This document shows, piece by piece, positions 1-8,074 of a stretch of 17,355 bases of DNA; the first letter of the stretch is position 1, and each line of letters starts with the position of its first letter. Made by a program: the position numbers and the translations under genes. Under the pieces are notes generated by a model. The model saw only the letters and a program-made list of their open reading frames with translations. It did not search any database and was not told where the DNA came from. This DNA is from Nitrospinota bacterium (lineage in GTDB: Bacteria; JAUXIQ01): the NCBI GenBank assembly GCA_030620925.1, contig JAUXIQ010000006.1, positions 1 through 17,355 on the forward strand, written 5' to 3'.

Positions 1-1
1 G

Positions 2-727
2 AGTCTTTACGATTTTCCCGGCGATGATATACCCGTAGTAAAGGGTAGCGCATTAGAGGCGTTGAACTGCGGCTGCTCCAAGGAAGACTGCGATAAGTGC
101 AATCTGGTGTATGAATTGATGGCGGCGGTGGATGAGTATATACCTTTACCAGAGCGTGATATAGACAAGCCTTTTCTGATGCCTGTGGAGGATGTGTTCA
201 GCATATCCGGCCGTGGCACGGTGGCCACGGGCCGTGTGGAGCGGGGTCAGGTAAACATAAGTGATGAGGTTGAGATAGTAGGTTTCGGCGAGACGACGAA
301 GACGGTGGCCACGGGTGTGGAGATGTTCCGCAAGACGCTGGACAGCGGAGAGGCGGGCGACAATATAGGAGTACTTCTCCGCGGCGTAAAGAAGGATGAG
401 ATAGAGCGGGGTCAGGTGTTGGCGAAGCCCGGGAGCATAACGCCACACACTAAGTTTCGGGCCGAGACGTATGTATTGACCAAGGAAGAGGGTGGTCGGC
501 ACACGCCCTTTTTCAAAGGATATCGGCCTCAGTTTTATTTTCGCACCACGGACGTTACTGGCGAGTCGCAGCTTCCGGAGGGTGTGGAGATGGTGATGCC
601 CGGGGACAGCGTGAACCTCGAGGTATCGCTGATAACGCCCATCGCCATGGAGGAAGGTCTTCGCTTCGCCATACGAGAAGGCGGCCGCACGGTCGGTGCG
701 GGGGTCATAAGCGAGATAATCGAGTAA
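2..727 (+). CDS. tuf: Elongation factor Tu (3' part, truncated by window start)
   Basis: EF-Tu is the GTPase that brings aminoacyl-tRNA to the ribosomal A site. Only the last 241 residues are present: the end of the G domain, domain II from about residue 56 ([11 protein letters not shown], then [14 protein letters not shown]) and domain III from about residue 148 ([12 protein letters not shown]), ending with the family C-terminus [15 protein letters not shown]. The frame is open from base 2 through an upstream stretch ([16 protein letters not shown]) that matches EF-Tu, so the TTG at 62 is not the true start. Residues 23-33 carry four cysteines (C-x-C-x4-C-x2-C) in the peripheral helix of the G domain where many EF-Tu proteins have none. 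An 81-base gap separates it from rpsJ, the usual tuf-rpsJ order of the str/S10 region. Stop is TAA. Confidence 0.98.
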   Translation, partial: SLYDFPGDDIPVVKGSALEALNCGCSKEDCDKCNLVYELMAAVDEYIPLPERDIDKPFLMPVEDVFSISGRGTVATGRVERGQVNISDEVEIVGFGETTKTVATGVEMFRKTLDSGEAGDNIGVLLRGVKKDEIERGQVLAKPGSITPHTKFRAETYVLTKEEGGRHTPFFKGYRPQFYFRTTDVTGESQLPEGVEMVMPGDSVNLEVSLITPIAMEEGLRFAIREGGRTVGAGVISEIIE

Positions 728-808
728 CCCCCAGCCCGAGGGGCGCGCATAAATCGGATTTCGTTTGAGGTCAGCTTTTGTTTCATGAGATTATCAGGGG
801 AGTGACAG

Positions 809-1114
809 GTGAATGAAAAGATAAGGATAAAACTCAAGGCGTATGACCACAGGATTCTGGACCAGTCCGTGGAAGAAATCGTGGATACCGCGGTGCGCAC
901 CGGAGCGAAAGTGGTGGGCCCTATACCGCTGCCCACGACCAAGAACCGGTATACCGTCTTGCGCTCCCCGCACGTGGACAAGAAGTCCAGAGAACAGTTC
1001 GAGATTAGAACGCACAAACGGCTGCTGGACATACTTGAACCCACTTCAGACACCGTAGACGCTCTCATGAAGCTGGACCTTTCAGCGGGAGTGGACATAG
1101 AGATAAAACTGTAA
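809..1114 (+). CDS. rpsJ: 30S ribosomal protein S10
   Basis: S10 (NusE) is a 30S head protein that also joins the NusB/NusG antitermination complex. The 101-residue product is full length for the family and has the expected [10 protein letters not shown] start and the conserved segments [20 protein letters not shown] and [15 protein letters not shown]. The start is GTG at 809, supported by the purine-rich GGGGAG at 797-802, six bases upstream; no ATG lies in frame nearby that would keep the conserved N-terminus. It is the first gene of the S10 block. Six of its nine isoleucines are coded by ATA, which is unusual for so highly expressed a gene. Confidence 0.98.
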   Translation: MNEKIRIKLKAYDHRILDQSVEEIVDTAVRTGAKVVGPIPLPTTKNRYTVLRSPHVDKKSREQFEIRTHKRLLDILEPTSDTVDALMKLDLSAGVDIEIKL

Positions 1115-1163
1115 TGGAGGGTCCATAGGCCCTGACAGCGAGGTATAGCCCAGAGGTTTAATC

Positions 1164-1826
1164 ATGTTGGATGGTTTGCTGGCTGAAAAATTGGGAATGA
1201 TGCAGATTTTTTCTGAGGACGGTGAAGTCGTCCCCGTCACCGTGACGAGGGTGGGTCCTTGCTCTGTAGTGCAGAAGAAGACGTTGGAGCGGGACGGATA
1301 CGGGGCCCTTCAACTGGGCTTCCAGGAGAAGGAAAAATCTAAAAACGTCAACAAGCCCAGGAGCGGCCATTTCGGTAAGGCCGGGGTGCCTCCTACCCGA
1401 TATCTGAGAGAGATGCGCGTCGACGATATTGACCGGTACGAGGAAGGGCAGGTGATAAAAGCGGAAGAGGTCTTCCGGCCCGGAGATTTCGTAGACGTGA
1501 CCGGCGTCTCAAAAGGCAAGGGATTCGCCGGAGTGATGAAGCGGCATGGTTTCCGCGGGTCGAAGAAGACTCACGGCACCCATGAAACTTTCAGGGGGCC
1601 GGGCTCCATCGGGGCCGCCGCTTACCCTGGGAAAGTGTTCAAAGGGAAGAAACTCCCGGGTAGAATGGGTGGGGTGAGAACCACGACACAGAACCTCGAA
1701 GTGGTCCATCTCATTGGCGAGCAGGATCTGATGCTCATCAGGGGTGCAGTGCCAGGGGCCCGCGGAGGTCTCTTATTGATAAGGAAAAGCGTGAAAAAGG
1801 GCGAACAGGAAGCCGTAAAGGAATAA
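1164..1826 (+). CDS. rplC: 50S ribosomal protein L3
   Basis: L3 is an early-assembly 50S protein that reaches into the peptidyl transferase centre. The 220-residue product begins with the family pattern LAEKLGMMQIFSEDGEVVPVTV and holds the central extension that approaches the rRNA core (FRGSKKTHGTHETFRGPGSIG, then PGKVFKGKKLPGRMG). ATG at 1164 is preceded by AGAGG at 1152-1156. The last residues are lysine- and glutamate-rich. A four-base gap leads to rplD, so the two are surely cotranscribed and probably translationally coupled. Confidence 0.98.
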   Translation: MLDGLLAEKLGMMQIFSEDGEVVPVTVTRVGPCSVVQKKTLERDGYGALQLGFQEKEKSKNVNKPRSGHFGKAGVPPTRYLREMRVDDIDRYEEGQVIKAEEVFRPGDFVDVTGVSKGKGFAGVMKRHGFRGSKKTHGTHETFRGPGSIGAAAYPGKVFKGKKLPGRMGGVRTTTQNLEVVHLIGEQDLMLIRGAVPGARGGLLLIRKSVKKGEQEAVKE

Positions 1827-1830
1827 GTCG

Positions 1831-2454
1831 ATGCCGGAAGTTCAGGTGAGAAATCAATCGGGTGATATTGTGGGGACCATCCCCTTGAACGACGACGCCT
1901 TCGGGGGCGAAGGAAAAGAACATCTGATTCACGATGTGGTCGTAATGCAGCTTGCCAACCGGAGAAGGGGCACCGCCTCTACCAAGACCAGGGCTGCGAT
2001 TTCGTACAGCACCGCCAAGCCGTGGCGTCAAAAAGGGACGGGGAGAGCGAGGGCGGGCAGCAGGAGGTCCCCTATCTGGCGAGGGGGAGGAATTACTTTC
2101 GGGCCCGCACCGAGGGATTACAGCTACAAGCTGCCCAGGAAAGTTCGGAAACAGGCGCTCCGGGCTGCCGTAGCGGAAAAAGTTAAGAATAATGAGGTTA
2201 TCGTCATCGACTCGCTGGAGATGAGTGAACCCAAGACCAAGCTTTTCAATGAACTCATGCGCAACCTGGGTATAGATGGCAGCACCTTGGTGCTTTTGGA
2301 TGGTGAAAACCGTAATTTGCAGCTCTCGGTGCGCAACATCCCCGGCGTAAAAACTTTGCAGATAAAAGGTTTAAACGTTTACGATCTGGTATATCACCAA
2401 AAAATAATCGTGAGCAGGGATATTATCCCCGGTTTGGAAGAGGTTTTATCATAA
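1831..2454 (+). CDS. rplD: 50S ribosomal protein L4
   Basis: L4 is an assembly initiator of the 50S subunit whose long loop lines the peptide exit tunnel; in some bacteria it also represses its own operon. The 207-residue product keeps the loop core KPWRQKGTGRARAGS (residues 63-77) and SPIWRGGGITFGP (80-92). The segment just before it, residues 55-62 (AAISYSTA), differs from the glycine/lysine-rich sequence (such as GSGKK in E. coli) usually seen there. AAAGGA at 1817-1822 lies within the end of rplC and serves as ribosome binding site. The stop codon abuts the rplW start with no gap. Confidence 0.98.
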   Translation: MPEVQVRNQSGDIVGTIPLNDDAFGGEGKEHLIHDVVVMQLANRRRGTASTKTRAAISYSTAKPWRQKGTGRARAGSRRSPIWRGGGITFGPAPRDYSYKLPRKVRKQALRAAVAEKVKNNEVIVIDSLEMSEPKTKLFNELMRNLGIDGSTLVLLDGENRNLQLSVRNIPGVKTLQIKGLNVYDLVYHQKIIVSRDIIPGLEEVLS

Positions 2455-2748
2455 ATGCGCAACGTATACGGAATTCTCAGAAAGCCCATAGTGACCGAAA
2501 AGAGCATCGAGAGCAACGAGACCGAGAACAAAGTCACCCTGGAAGTGGATATAAAGGCCAACAAGACGGAGATCAAAAGGGCCGTGGAGGAGCTTTTCGG
2601 TGTTCGCGTGATCAAGGTGAACACTGCAAGGTTCGAGGGTAAGTATAAACGGTTCCGGTTTAAAATGGGCAAGCAGAGGGACTGGAAGAAGGCAGTGGTC
2701 ACCCTTCAAGAGGGTGATCGCGTCGATTTCTTCGAAGGGATGCGTTAA
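2455..2748 (+). CDS. rplW: 50S ribosomal protein L23
   Basis: L23 sits at the exit of the peptide tunnel and is the docking site for trigger factor and the signal recognition particle. At 97 residues it has normal length and shows the family features ILRKPIVTEKSIE near the N-terminus and VEELFGVRVIKVNT in the middle, followed by the basic KYKRFRFKMGKQRDWKKAVVTL. Its ATG follows the TAA of rplD directly, so translational coupling is likely; GGAAGAGG at 2436-2443 inside rplD is the candidate ribosome binding site. A 76-base, partly AT-rich gap follows before rplB; I see no clear signal in it apart from the rplB ribosome binding site. Confidence 0.98.
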   Translation: MRNVYGILRKPIVTEKSIESNETENKVTLEVDIKANKTEIKRAVEELFGVRVIKVNTARFEGKYKRFRFKMGKQRDWKKAVVTLQEGDRVDFFEGMR

Positions 2749-2824
2749 GGAAGACCTCAGAGTCGAGCCGAGCTTATTTAATTAACGATGATTAGCTGTT
2801 GGATAGCGAGAGGGAAAGACAATA

Positions 2825-3652
2825 ATGCCTGTTAAGAATTTTAAACCTACTTCCCCCGGGAGGCGGTTTGCCAGCGTGGCCACTAATGATGATATCACTG
2901 CCTCCAGGCCGGAGAAGAGCCTGCTGGCGCCCATCAAAAAATCGGGGGGCAGGAACTCTAAAGGCAGGGTAACCGCGCGGCACAGGGGCGGGGGCCACAA
3001 ACGGAGATACAGGATAATCGATTTCAAGCGTAACAAGGATGATATCCCCGCAAAGGTGTTGTCGATAGAATACGATCCCAATCGCAGCGCCCGCATCGCC
3101 CTTCTTCAATACGTCGACGGAGAAAAAAGGTATATCATCGCTCCTCAGCAGCTTAATGTCGGAGATACGGTCTACTCCGGAGAGCGGACGGACGTCAAGC
3201 CGGGTTGCGCTATGCCGCTTAAGAACATACCACTGGGCACCCTGGTGCACAACGTGGAGCTGAAGCAGGGCAAAGGGGGGCAGATGGCCCGGAGCGCAGG
3301 AGTCTACGTTCAGCTAATGGCCAAAGAAGGTAACTACGTGCAGCTCAGACTCACTTCCGGAGAGGTGAGGAGCGTGCACATGGAGTGCCGGGCTACCGTC
3401 GGTCAGGTGAGTTTCCCCGAGAATGAGAATATATCCCTGGGGAAAGCCGGACGGGCCAGATGGTTGGGCAGGCGCCCCAAAGTGCGGGGTGTAGCCATGA
3501 ACCCGGTGGACCACCCCCATGGGGGTGGTGAAGGAAAAACCTCCGGCGGCAGACACCCGGTAACGCCCTGGGGTGTTCCCACCAAGGGTTACAAGACACG
3601 CAAGAAGAAGCTTTCCGACAAATACATAGTGAGGCCGAGAGGTAAGAGTTAG
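2825..3652 (+). CDS. rplB: 50S ribosomal protein L2
   Basis: L2 is a core 50S protein needed for subunit association and for peptidyl transferase centre assembly. The 275-residue product is full length, with the N-terminal basic region ([20 protein letters not shown]), the OB-fold and SH3-like barrels, and the highly conserved C-terminal motif [14 protein letters not shown] followed by [21 protein letters not shown] at 2825 is preceded by GAGAGGGA at 2808-2815. rpsS begins 11 bases after its TAG stop. Confidence 0.99.
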   Translation: MPVKNFKPTSPGRRFASVATNDDITASRPEKSLLAPIKKSGGRNSKGRVTARHRGGGHKRRYRIIDFKRNKDDIPAKVLSIEYDPNRSARIALLQYVDGEKRYIIAPQQLNVGDTVYSGERTDVKPGCAMPLKNIPLGTLVHNVELKQGKGGQMARSAGVYVQLMAKEGNYVQLRLTSGEVRSVHMECRATVGQVSFPENENISLGKAGRARWLGRRPKVRGVAMNPVDHPHGGGEGKTSGGRHPVTPWGVPTKGYKTRKKKLSDKYIVRPRGKS

Positions 3653-3663
3653 GGGGTCAAGGC

Positions 3664-3948
3664 ATGAGCCGTTCCGTCAAGAAAGGTCCATACATAGAAG
3701 AGAAGTTGCTTAACAGAATAGAGCAGATGACCAGCACGGGAGAGAGGAAAGTGGTTAAGACCTGGTCGCGCCGCTCCACCGTTATTCCTGAATTTGTGGG
3801 CCACACCATCGCCATACATAACGGGAAGAGATTCATCCCCGTCTACGTTTCCGAAAATATGGTGGGACATAAACTGGGAGAGTTCGCTCCAACCAGAACT
3901 TTTCGGTCTCATAGCGGCCATTCTAAAAGGGTAACACGGCTGAAATAG
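3664..3948 (+). CDS. rpsS: 30S ribosomal protein S19
   Basis: S19 is a 30S head protein that pairs with S13 near the A site and takes part in the intersubunit bridge. The 94-residue product starts with the family signature [16 protein letters not shown] and contains [23 protein letters not shown] and the C-terminal [16 protein letters not shown]. The ribosome binding site GGGGGT overlaps the rplB stop codon. A 72-base gap follows; it holds a purine-rich GAGGGAGAAGAG immediately before rplV and no convincing promoter. Confidence 0.99.
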   Translation: MSRSVKKGPYIEEKLLNRIEQMTSTGERKVVKTWSRRSTVIPEFVGHTIAIHNGKRFIPVYVSENMVGHKLGEFAPTRTFRSHSGHSKRVTRLK

Positions 3949-4020
3949 TTGAAATGTTGAGAGGAACGGTTTAATCCGTACCCAGCCCGTGAGCCGGGAC
4001 AGGGGCATGAGGGAGAAGAG

Positions 4021-4353
4021 ATGGGAGCCAGAGCAGTTTTGATGTATGAAAGGATTTCACCCCGCAAAGCGCGCCTGATAGGGGACCTTATCAGGGGGAA
4101 AAATGTTGACGAAGCGCTTGCCATACTCGCCCTCACTCCCAAGGACGGGGCCCGTGTAATGGAGAAGCTGCTCCGCTCCGCCATCGCCAACGGCCAGGAG
4201 AAGGGAGAAGCCGACGATCCCGACGCACTGCGAGTAAGCGAGGTCCAGGTTAACCAGGGGCCCACTTTGAAGCGCTTCCGGCCCAGAGCAAGAGGCAGGG
4301 CCACCATGATCCGCAAGAGGACCAGCCACATTACGATGGTCTTGAGCGATTAA
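4021..4353 (+). CDS. rplV: 50S ribosomal protein L22
   Basis: L22 binds all domains of 23S rRNA, and its beta hairpin forms part of the exit tunnel constriction opposite L4. The 110-residue product has the family segments [18 protein letters not shown] near the start, AIANGQE in the middle and the C-terminal hairpin [26 protein letters not shown] short acidic insertion (GEADDPDAL) precedes [11 protein letters not shown]. Start ATG at 4021 follows the purine-rich GAGGGAGAAGAG. The rpsC ribosome binding site lies in the 38-base gap downstream. Confidence 0.98.
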   Translation: MGARAVLMYERISPRKARLIGDLIRGKNVDEALAILALTPKDGARVMEKLLRSAIANGQEKGEADDPDALRVSEVQVNQGPTLKRFRPRARGRATMIRKRTSHITMVLSD

Positions 4354-4378
4354 GAGGATGGAGTCGGACACATTTATC

Positions 4379-4387
4379 AGGAGGTGA
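4379..4387 (+). promoter_or_regulatory. Strong Shine-Dalgarno sequence of rpsC (fixes the TTG start)
   Basis: AGGAGGTGA is a nine-base perfect complement of the usual 16S rRNA 3' end (TCACCTCCT) and is the best ribosome binding site I noticed in the window. It lies four bases before TTG at 4392, which opens the conserved S3 N-terminus ([12 protein letters not shown]). This decides the non-ATG start. The strong site may compensate for the weaker TTG codon; that is inference. Confidence 0.9.
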
Positions 4388-4391
4388 GGTT

Positions 4392-5054
4392 TTGGGACAG
4401 AAAGTTCACCCCACAGGGTTTCGGTTGGGGATAAACAAAAGCTGGAACTCCACTTGGTTCGCCGGCAGGGAATATGGTGACCTGTTGCACGAAGACCTGA
4501 GCATAAGAAAGTACGTCAAAGGACGAATGGCTGCGGCCGGGATTTCCAAGGTGGAGATAGAGCGCACGTCGAAACTGGCCCGGGTTAACATTTATACCGC
4601 GCGGCCGGGCATAGTCATCGGCAAAAAAGGCTCCGAGGTGGACAAGCTCAAAGCAGAGCTGGAAAAGATGACCGGGAAACAGGTTTTTATAAACATAAAA
4701 GAAGTGCGCAATGCCGAGATAGACGCCCAGTTGGTGGCCGAAAACATAGCCCTCCAGTTGGAGCGCAGGGTCTCCTTCAGGCGGGCCATGAAGAGGAGCG
4801 TAACCACCGCCCTCAGGTTCGGAGCCAAGGGTATCCGTATAGCCTGTGCGGGAAGGTTGGGGGGGGCCGAGATGGCCCGCCGGGAATGGTATCGCGAGGG
4901 GCGCGTTCCGCTCCATACTCTTCGGGCGGATATAGACTATGGTATGGCAGAGGCCAGGACCACTTATGGAATTATTGGGGTAAAGGTCTGGATTTTCAAG
5001 GGCGAGATATTGAAGGCACAGGCGGGAAGTCCTAAAGCTGAAGAACGGGCATAG
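4392..5054 (+). CDS. rpsC: 30S ribosomal protein S3
   Basis: S3 lies at the mRNA entry channel of the 30S subunit and contributes to mRNA unwinding. The 220-residue product begins [17 protein letters not shown]. Its type 2 KH domain is seen around residues 68-95, with the GKKG loop at 77-80, and the C-terminal S3 domain contains [31 protein letters not shown] with the YG motif intact. The start is TTG, set by a near-perfect ribosome binding site. An uninterrupted run of eight G (4859-4866) codes Gly-Gly in GRLGGAE; the frame is intact through it. rplP follows after 26 bases. Confidence 0.98.
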   Translation: MGQKVHPTGFRLGINKSWNSTWFAGREYGDLLHEDLSIRKYVKGRMAAAGISKVEIERTSKLARVNIYTARPGIVIGKKGSEVDKLKAELEKMTGKQVFINIKEVRNAEIDAQLVAENIALQLERRVSFRRAMKRSVTTALRFGAKGIRIACAGRLGGAEMARREWYREGRVPLHTLRADIDYGMAEARTTYGIIGVKVWIFKGEILKAQAGSPKAEERA

Positions 5055-5080
5055 GATATTCCTCATTGAGGTAGAGAGCG

Positions 5081-5488
5081 ATGTTATCACCCAAAAAAGT
5101 TAAACACCGCAAGATGCAGAAAGGGCGCAACGGAGGCACCGCCAGCAGGGGCAACAAGATAAACTTCGGGAGTTACGGGCTGCAGTCGCTGGAACCCGGG
5201 CGGTTGACGGCGCGGCAGATAGAGTCCGCGCGTGTTGCCATTACCAGGCACGTCAAGAGAGGCGCCAAGGTATGGATTCGCATCTTTCCCGATAAACCCA
5301 TCACCCAGAAGCCTGCTGAGACGAGAATGGGCAAGGGGAAAGGTACTCCTGAAATATGGGTGGCCGTAGTTAAACCGGGGACCATGCTGTACGAGATGAG
5401 CGGCGTAAATGAAGGCGTGGCCCGGGAGGCCATGAGGCTTGCCTCCCACAAGCTTCCCTTGGCCACCAGGTTCGTGTCCAGAGATTAA
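5081..5488 (+). CDS. rplP: 50S ribosomal protein L16
   Basis: L16 organises the A-site tRNA binding region of the 50S subunit near the central protuberance. The 135-residue product shows the expected N-terminus [19 protein letters not shown] and the central and C-terminal motifs ([20 protein letters not shown], then [20 protein letters not shown]). ATG at 5081 is preceded by GAGG at 5068-5071, which is also the 3' arm of a small palindrome (CCTCATTGAGG, 5061-5071) that could partly hide it. The TAA stop overlaps the ribosome binding site of rpmC. Confidence 0.98.
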   Translation: MLSPKKVKHRKMQKGRNGGTASRGNKINFGSYGLQSLEPGRLTARQIESARVAITRHVKRGAKVWIRIFPDKPITQKPAETRMGKGKGTPEIWVAVVKPGTMLYEMSGVNEGVAREAMRLASHKLPLATRFVSRD

Positions 5489-5502
5489 GGAGGGAAAGAC
5501 TG

Positions 5503-5706
5503 GTGAAGGCTGAAGAGTTGCGGGAAGCTACCGACGAGGAGCTTCAGGAAAAGGAAGTAGAGATGCGCAGGGAGCTGTTCAACCTGAGGTTTCAACTGGC
5601 CACGGCGCAGATTGAGAACCCCATGCGCGTGCGGGTGGTGAAGAAAGATATCGCCAGAATTAAGACTATACTGAGGGAAAGGCGGTCTTCGAGTTCCGGA
5701 AACTGA
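5503..5706 (+). CDS. rpmC: 50S ribosomal protein L29
   Basis: L29 is a small helical protein at the tunnel exit beside L23. The 67-residue product is two long helices, with the signature [20 protein letters not shown] and then [15 protein letters not shown]. The LATxQxENP pattern is close to actinobacterial and some other Gram-positive L29 proteins. The start is GTG at 5503, supported by AGGAGG at 5488-5493, nine bases upstream and overlapping the end of rplP. The tail is serine-rich (SSSSGN). Stop is TGA, one of only five in the window. Confidence 0.97.
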   Translation: MKAEELREATDEELQEKEVEMRRELFNLRFQLATAQIENPMRVRVVKKDIARIKTILRERRSSSSGN

Positions 5707-5747
5707 GTCCGTTGAGTTAAGTTCATACTTTACTGGGAAAAGACGAG

Positions 5748-6053
5748 ATGTCTGAAAATTACAGGCAAAAGACTAGAGAAGGCTTTGTGGTAAGCGATAA
5801 GATGGATAAGACCGTGGTAGTCAAGGTGGAGCGAATGTTCCAACACCCGGTTTATAAAAGGGTTGTGAGACGGTCCAAAAAGTACAAAGCCCACGACTCT
5901 CAAAATGGTTGCCGAACAGGGGACAGGGTGCGCATAGTGGAGACCCGTCCTTTGAGCAAGGATAAGAGATGGAGGGTGGTGGAGATTTTAGAGCGGCCGG
6001 AGGTCGCCGTGATTGGAGAAGAGCTGGATACCGAGAACCTGGACGGAGAGTAG
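5748..6053 (+). CDS. rpsQ: 30S ribosomal protein S17
   Basis: S17 is an early-assembly 30S body protein with an OB fold that binds helix 11 of 16S rRNA. The 101-residue product opens with [20 protein letters not shown], closely resembling actinobacterial S17, and continues with [18 protein letters not shown] and [19 protein letters not shown]. It carries about 17 extra, mostly acidic residues at the C-terminus (ending [11 protein letters not shown]). Its ribosome binding site is weak (purine-rich GGGAAAAGACGAG before ATG). It is the last gene of the S10 block; rplN follows after 29 bases with no terminator. Confidence 0.98.
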   Translation: MSENYRQKTREGFVVSDKMDKTVVVKVERMFQHPVYKRVVRRSKKYKAHDSQNGCRTGDRVRIVETRPLSKDKRWRVVEILERPEVAVIGEELDTENLDGE

Positions 6054-6082
6054 TAGCGGGAGTCAGGCAAAGGATATAATCG

Positions 6083-6451
6083 ATGATTCAACAGGAAAGT
6101 GTTCTGGAAATAGCGGATAACTCGGGTGCCAAGCGGGTTAAATGTATCCGCGTCCTGGGGGGCAGCAAAAAGCGCTACGCCGGCCTGGGAGACATCATAG
6201 TGGTCAGCGTCAAGGAGGCCATCCCCAACGCCGCAATCAAGAAGGGGGAGGTCAGGAAGGCGGTTGTGGTGCGCATCAAAAAGGAGACCCGCCGCCCCGA
6301 CGGCACGTACATAAGGTTCGATCAGAATGCAGCGGTGATCATCAACGAACAGGGAGAGCCGGTGGGCACACGCGTTTTCGGACCCGTTTCCAGAGAGTTG
6401 CGGAATAAGAATTTTATGAGGATAGTTTCCCTGGCTCCGGAGGTGTTGTAG
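6083..6451 (+). CDS. rplN: 50S ribosomal protein L14
   Basis: L14 lies at the 50S subunit interface, forms bridges to 16S rRNA and is the binding site of the silencing factor RsfS. The 122-residue product is exactly the usual length, with [19 protein letters not shown] at the start, [13 protein letters not shown]-like central sequence (here [22 protein letters not shown]) and C-terminal [30 protein letters not shown] at 6070-6075 is the candidate ribosome binding site. A TATAAT at 6075-6080 sits two bases before the start codon and is probably coincidental. Confidence 0.99.
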   Translation: MIQQESVLEIADNSGAKRVKCIRVLGGSKKRYAGLGDIIVVSVKEAIPNAAIKKGEVRKAVVVRIKKETRRPDGTYIRFDQNAAVIINEQGEPVGTRVFGPVSRELRNKNFMRIVSLAPEVL

Positions 6452-6453
6452 AG

Positions 6454-6783
6454 ATGGGTTCCAAATCTAAGCTCCACATCAAGAAAGAAGACATGGTGGA
6501 GGTGATGGCCGGAAAGGAGAAGGGGAAGAGGGGCAAGATAATGAAGCTTCTGGCCCCCAAGAATCAGGCCATCGTAGAAAAAGTTAACATCGTGAAAAGA
6601 CATACCCGCCCCGGCCAGCAAACCCAGCAGGGCGGAATAATAGAAAAAGAGGGGCCTCTGCATATATCCAATCTGATGGTTGTATGCGACAAGTGCAACA
6701 GTCCGGTAAGGGTGGGCCACATGCGTCTGCAGGACGGCAAGGGGGCCCGTTATTGCAAATCATGCGGTGAATTAATCGACTAG
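6454..6783 (+). CDS. rplX: 50S ribosomal protein L24 (zinc-ribbon form)
   Basis: L24 initiates 50S assembly on 23S rRNA domain I. The 109-residue product has a KOW motif near residues 12-38 (DMVEVMAGKEKGKRGKI) and the family sequence VNIVKRHTRP. The C-terminal part contains two CxxC pairs, Cys78/Cys81 and Cys101/Cys104 (CDKC ... CKSC), a probable zinc ribbon found only in some bacterial L24 proteins. GGAGGTG at 6439-6445 inside the end of rplN is an excellent ribosome binding site, and only two bases separate the two genes, so coupling is likely. Confidence 0.98.
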   Translation: MGSKSKLHIKKEDMVEVMAGKEKGKRGKIMKLLAPKNQAIVEKVNIVKRHTRPGQQTQQGGIIEKEGPLHISNLMVVCDKCNSPVRVGHMRLQDGKGARYCKSCGELID

Positions 6784-6801
6784 AGCTATACGGAATGGAT
6801 A

Positions 6802-7341
6802 ATGGCCAGATTAAAAGAGTTATATAAGGAAACGGTCGCACCACAGCTCATCAAAAGGTTCAGTTACGGGAATCCCATGCAGGCGCCCAAACTGGAAAAG
6901 ATCGTGGTGAACATGGGCCTGGGCGAGGCTATAACCAACGCCAAGTTACTGGAGTCGGGCGTTAAGGAGCTGTCCCTCATAACCGGGCAGAAGCCCATAG
7001 TGACCAGGGCCAAGCGATCGATAGCCGGATTCAAATTGAGACAGGGTATGCCCATCGGGTGTAAGGTAACGCTTCGCAAGGAACGCATGTTCGAGTTTTT
7101 CGACAGGCTGGTGAACGTGGCGTTGCCCCGTGTGCGAGATTTCAAAGGCGTTTCCGATAAGGGTTTCGATGGCCGGGGGAACTACACCCTGGGCATAATC
7201 GAGCAAATTATCTTCCCCGAGGTAGACCTGGAGGAAGTGGAGAAGTTGATGGGTATGGGGGTGGTCATCGTCACCACCGCCGGGACGGATGAAGAGTGCA
7301 AAGAGCTTTTGACGCAGCTTGGGATGCCGTTCAGGGCATAG
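6802..7341 (+). CDS. rplE: 50S ribosomal protein L5
   Basis: L5 binds 5S rRNA and contacts the P-site tRNA and S13 in the central protuberance. The 179-residue product is standard length, with [18 protein letters not shown] at the N-terminus, [33 protein letters not shown] and [21 protein letters not shown] at 6802 has only a weak upstream site (an isolated GGA), so it may depend on coupling to rplX, which ends 18 bases earlier. rpsN follows after 23 bases. Confidence 0.98.
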   Translation: MARLKELYKETVAPQLIKRFSYGNPMQAPKLEKIVVNMGLGEAITNAKLLESGVKELSLITGQKPIVTRAKRSIAGFKLRQGMPIGCKVTLRKERMFEFFDRLVNVALPRVRDFKGVSDKGFDGRGNYTLGIIEQIIFPEVDLEEVEKLMGMGVVIVTTAGTDEECKELLTQLGMPFRA

Positions 7342-7364
7342 CAACTAATCTGGAAAGGGATCAC

Positions 7365-7550
7365 GTGGCGAAGAAGGCGCTCATAGCAAAAGCCAAGAGA
7401 GAACCCAGGTTCGCAGTGAGGAACTACCACCGATGTCCCCTGTGCGGGAGGTCCAGAGCATATATGAGAAAGTTTAAGATGTGCAGGATATGTTTCCGCA
7501 CCCTGGCTCTCAGGGGAGAGATACCGGGAGTCATAAAAGCGAGCTGGTGA
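7365..7550 (+). CDS. rpsN: 30S ribosomal protein S14, zinc-binding type Z
   Basis: S14 is a late-assembly protein of the 30S head. With the GTG start at 7365 the product is 61 residues, the exact length of type Z S14, beginning [20 protein letters not shown]. Cys24, Cys27, Cys40 and Cys43 (CPLC ... CRIC) form the zinc site, and the C-terminus [11 protein letters not shown] is the family end. Longer readings in the same frame would run back into rplE and have no family support. AAAGGGA lies four bases upstream of the GTG. The type Z form is usual in Gram-positive and many other non-proteobacterial groups. Stop is TGA. Confidence 0.97.
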   Translation: MAKKALIAKAKREPRFAVRNYHRCPLCGRSRAYMRKFKMCRICFRTLALRGEIPGVIKASW

Positions 7551-7570
7551 AAATTTCGGAATTGAAGCTC

Positions 7571-7609
7571 TCCCCCTTTCAGGATTTGTGCCCGGATATA
7601 GGCGGGGGA
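7571..7609 (+). other. Inverted repeat in the rpsN–rpsH gap
   Basis: TCCCCC (7571-7576) can pair with GGGGGA (7604-7609), and inside it GCC (7590-7592) with GGC (7601-7603), giving a stacked nine-pair stem with a 13-base bulge on the 5' side. It lies in the 88-base gap before rpsH and ends about 20 bases before the rpsH ribosome binding site. No T-run follows, so it is not a terminator. A regulatory role is only a possibility. Confidence 0.4.
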
Positions 7610-7638
7610 AGAATCTTGTGTAACTACAGGAGAGAAGT

Positions 7639-8040
7639 ATGGTAATGACGGACCCCATAGCGGATATGCTCACCCGGATACGCAACGCTTTACTGGCCAA
7701 GCACGACAGCTTGGAAATCCCCTTCTCCGGGTTGAAAAAGGAGATGGCCGAAATATTAAGGGCCGAGGGGTACATAGAAGGCTGCGAGGTTGTTACCTCA
7801 GAGCTGGACCATAAAAACATAATGATAAAGCTGAGATACCTGGATGATGATACCTCGGTCATAAAAGGCTTAAGAAGGGTGAGCAAGCCGGGCCTGCGCG
7901 TATACGTCGGCAAGGATAAAACACCCCATGTTTTGAACGGGCTGGGAATCGCCATCCTTTCCACTTCAAAGGGGGTTTTGACCGATCAAGAGAGCAGGGA
8001 GAAGAGCGTGGGCGGGGAGGTGCTCTGCTACGTATGGTAG
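7639..8040 (+). CDS. rpsH: 30S ribosomal protein S8
   Basis: S8 is a primary 16S rRNA binding protein of the 30S platform and, in E. coli, the translational repressor of the spc operon. The 133-residue product has [19 protein letters not shown] at the N-terminus and the C-terminal rRNA-binding segment [18 protein letters not shown], then [16 protein letters not shown] at 7628-7634 precedes two in-frame starts, ATG 7639 (four bases) and ATG 7645 (ten bases); the first is listed but the second, beginning MTDPIADML, fits the family equally well. Confidence 0.97.
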   Translation: MVMTDPIADMLTRIRNALLAKHDSLEIPFSGLKKEMAEILRAEGYIEGCEVVTSELDHKNIMIKLRYLDDDTSVIKGLRRVSKPGLRVYVGKDKTPHVLNGLGIAILSTSKGVLTDQESREKSVGGEVLCYVW

Positions 8041-8074
8041 ACGGTCGCGCCGTTCCCGACCCTGTAAGATTGTG

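Noticed and set aside
728-808. Possible promoter or terminator between tuf and rpsJ
   Set aside because: Only a short CCCC/GGGG repeat without a T-run is present, and no paired -35/-10 elements stand out.
4859-4866. Run of eight G inside rpsC
   Set aside because: The reading frame and the conserved GRLGGAE sequence are intact, so there is no evidence of a frameshift or programmed slippage.
4377-5090. Long open frame on the minus strand opposite rpsC (237 codons)
   Set aside because: It mirrors the codon pattern of rpsC, has no recognisable domain and lies entirely opposite a certain gene.
6075-6080. TATAAT just before rplN
   Set aside because: It is two bases from the start codon; a promoter there would yield a transcript without the rplN start region.
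7182-7964. Minus-strand open frame of 260 codons across rplE, rpsN and rpsH
   Set aside because: It crosses three certain genes and their gaps and resembles no known family; a by-product of composition.
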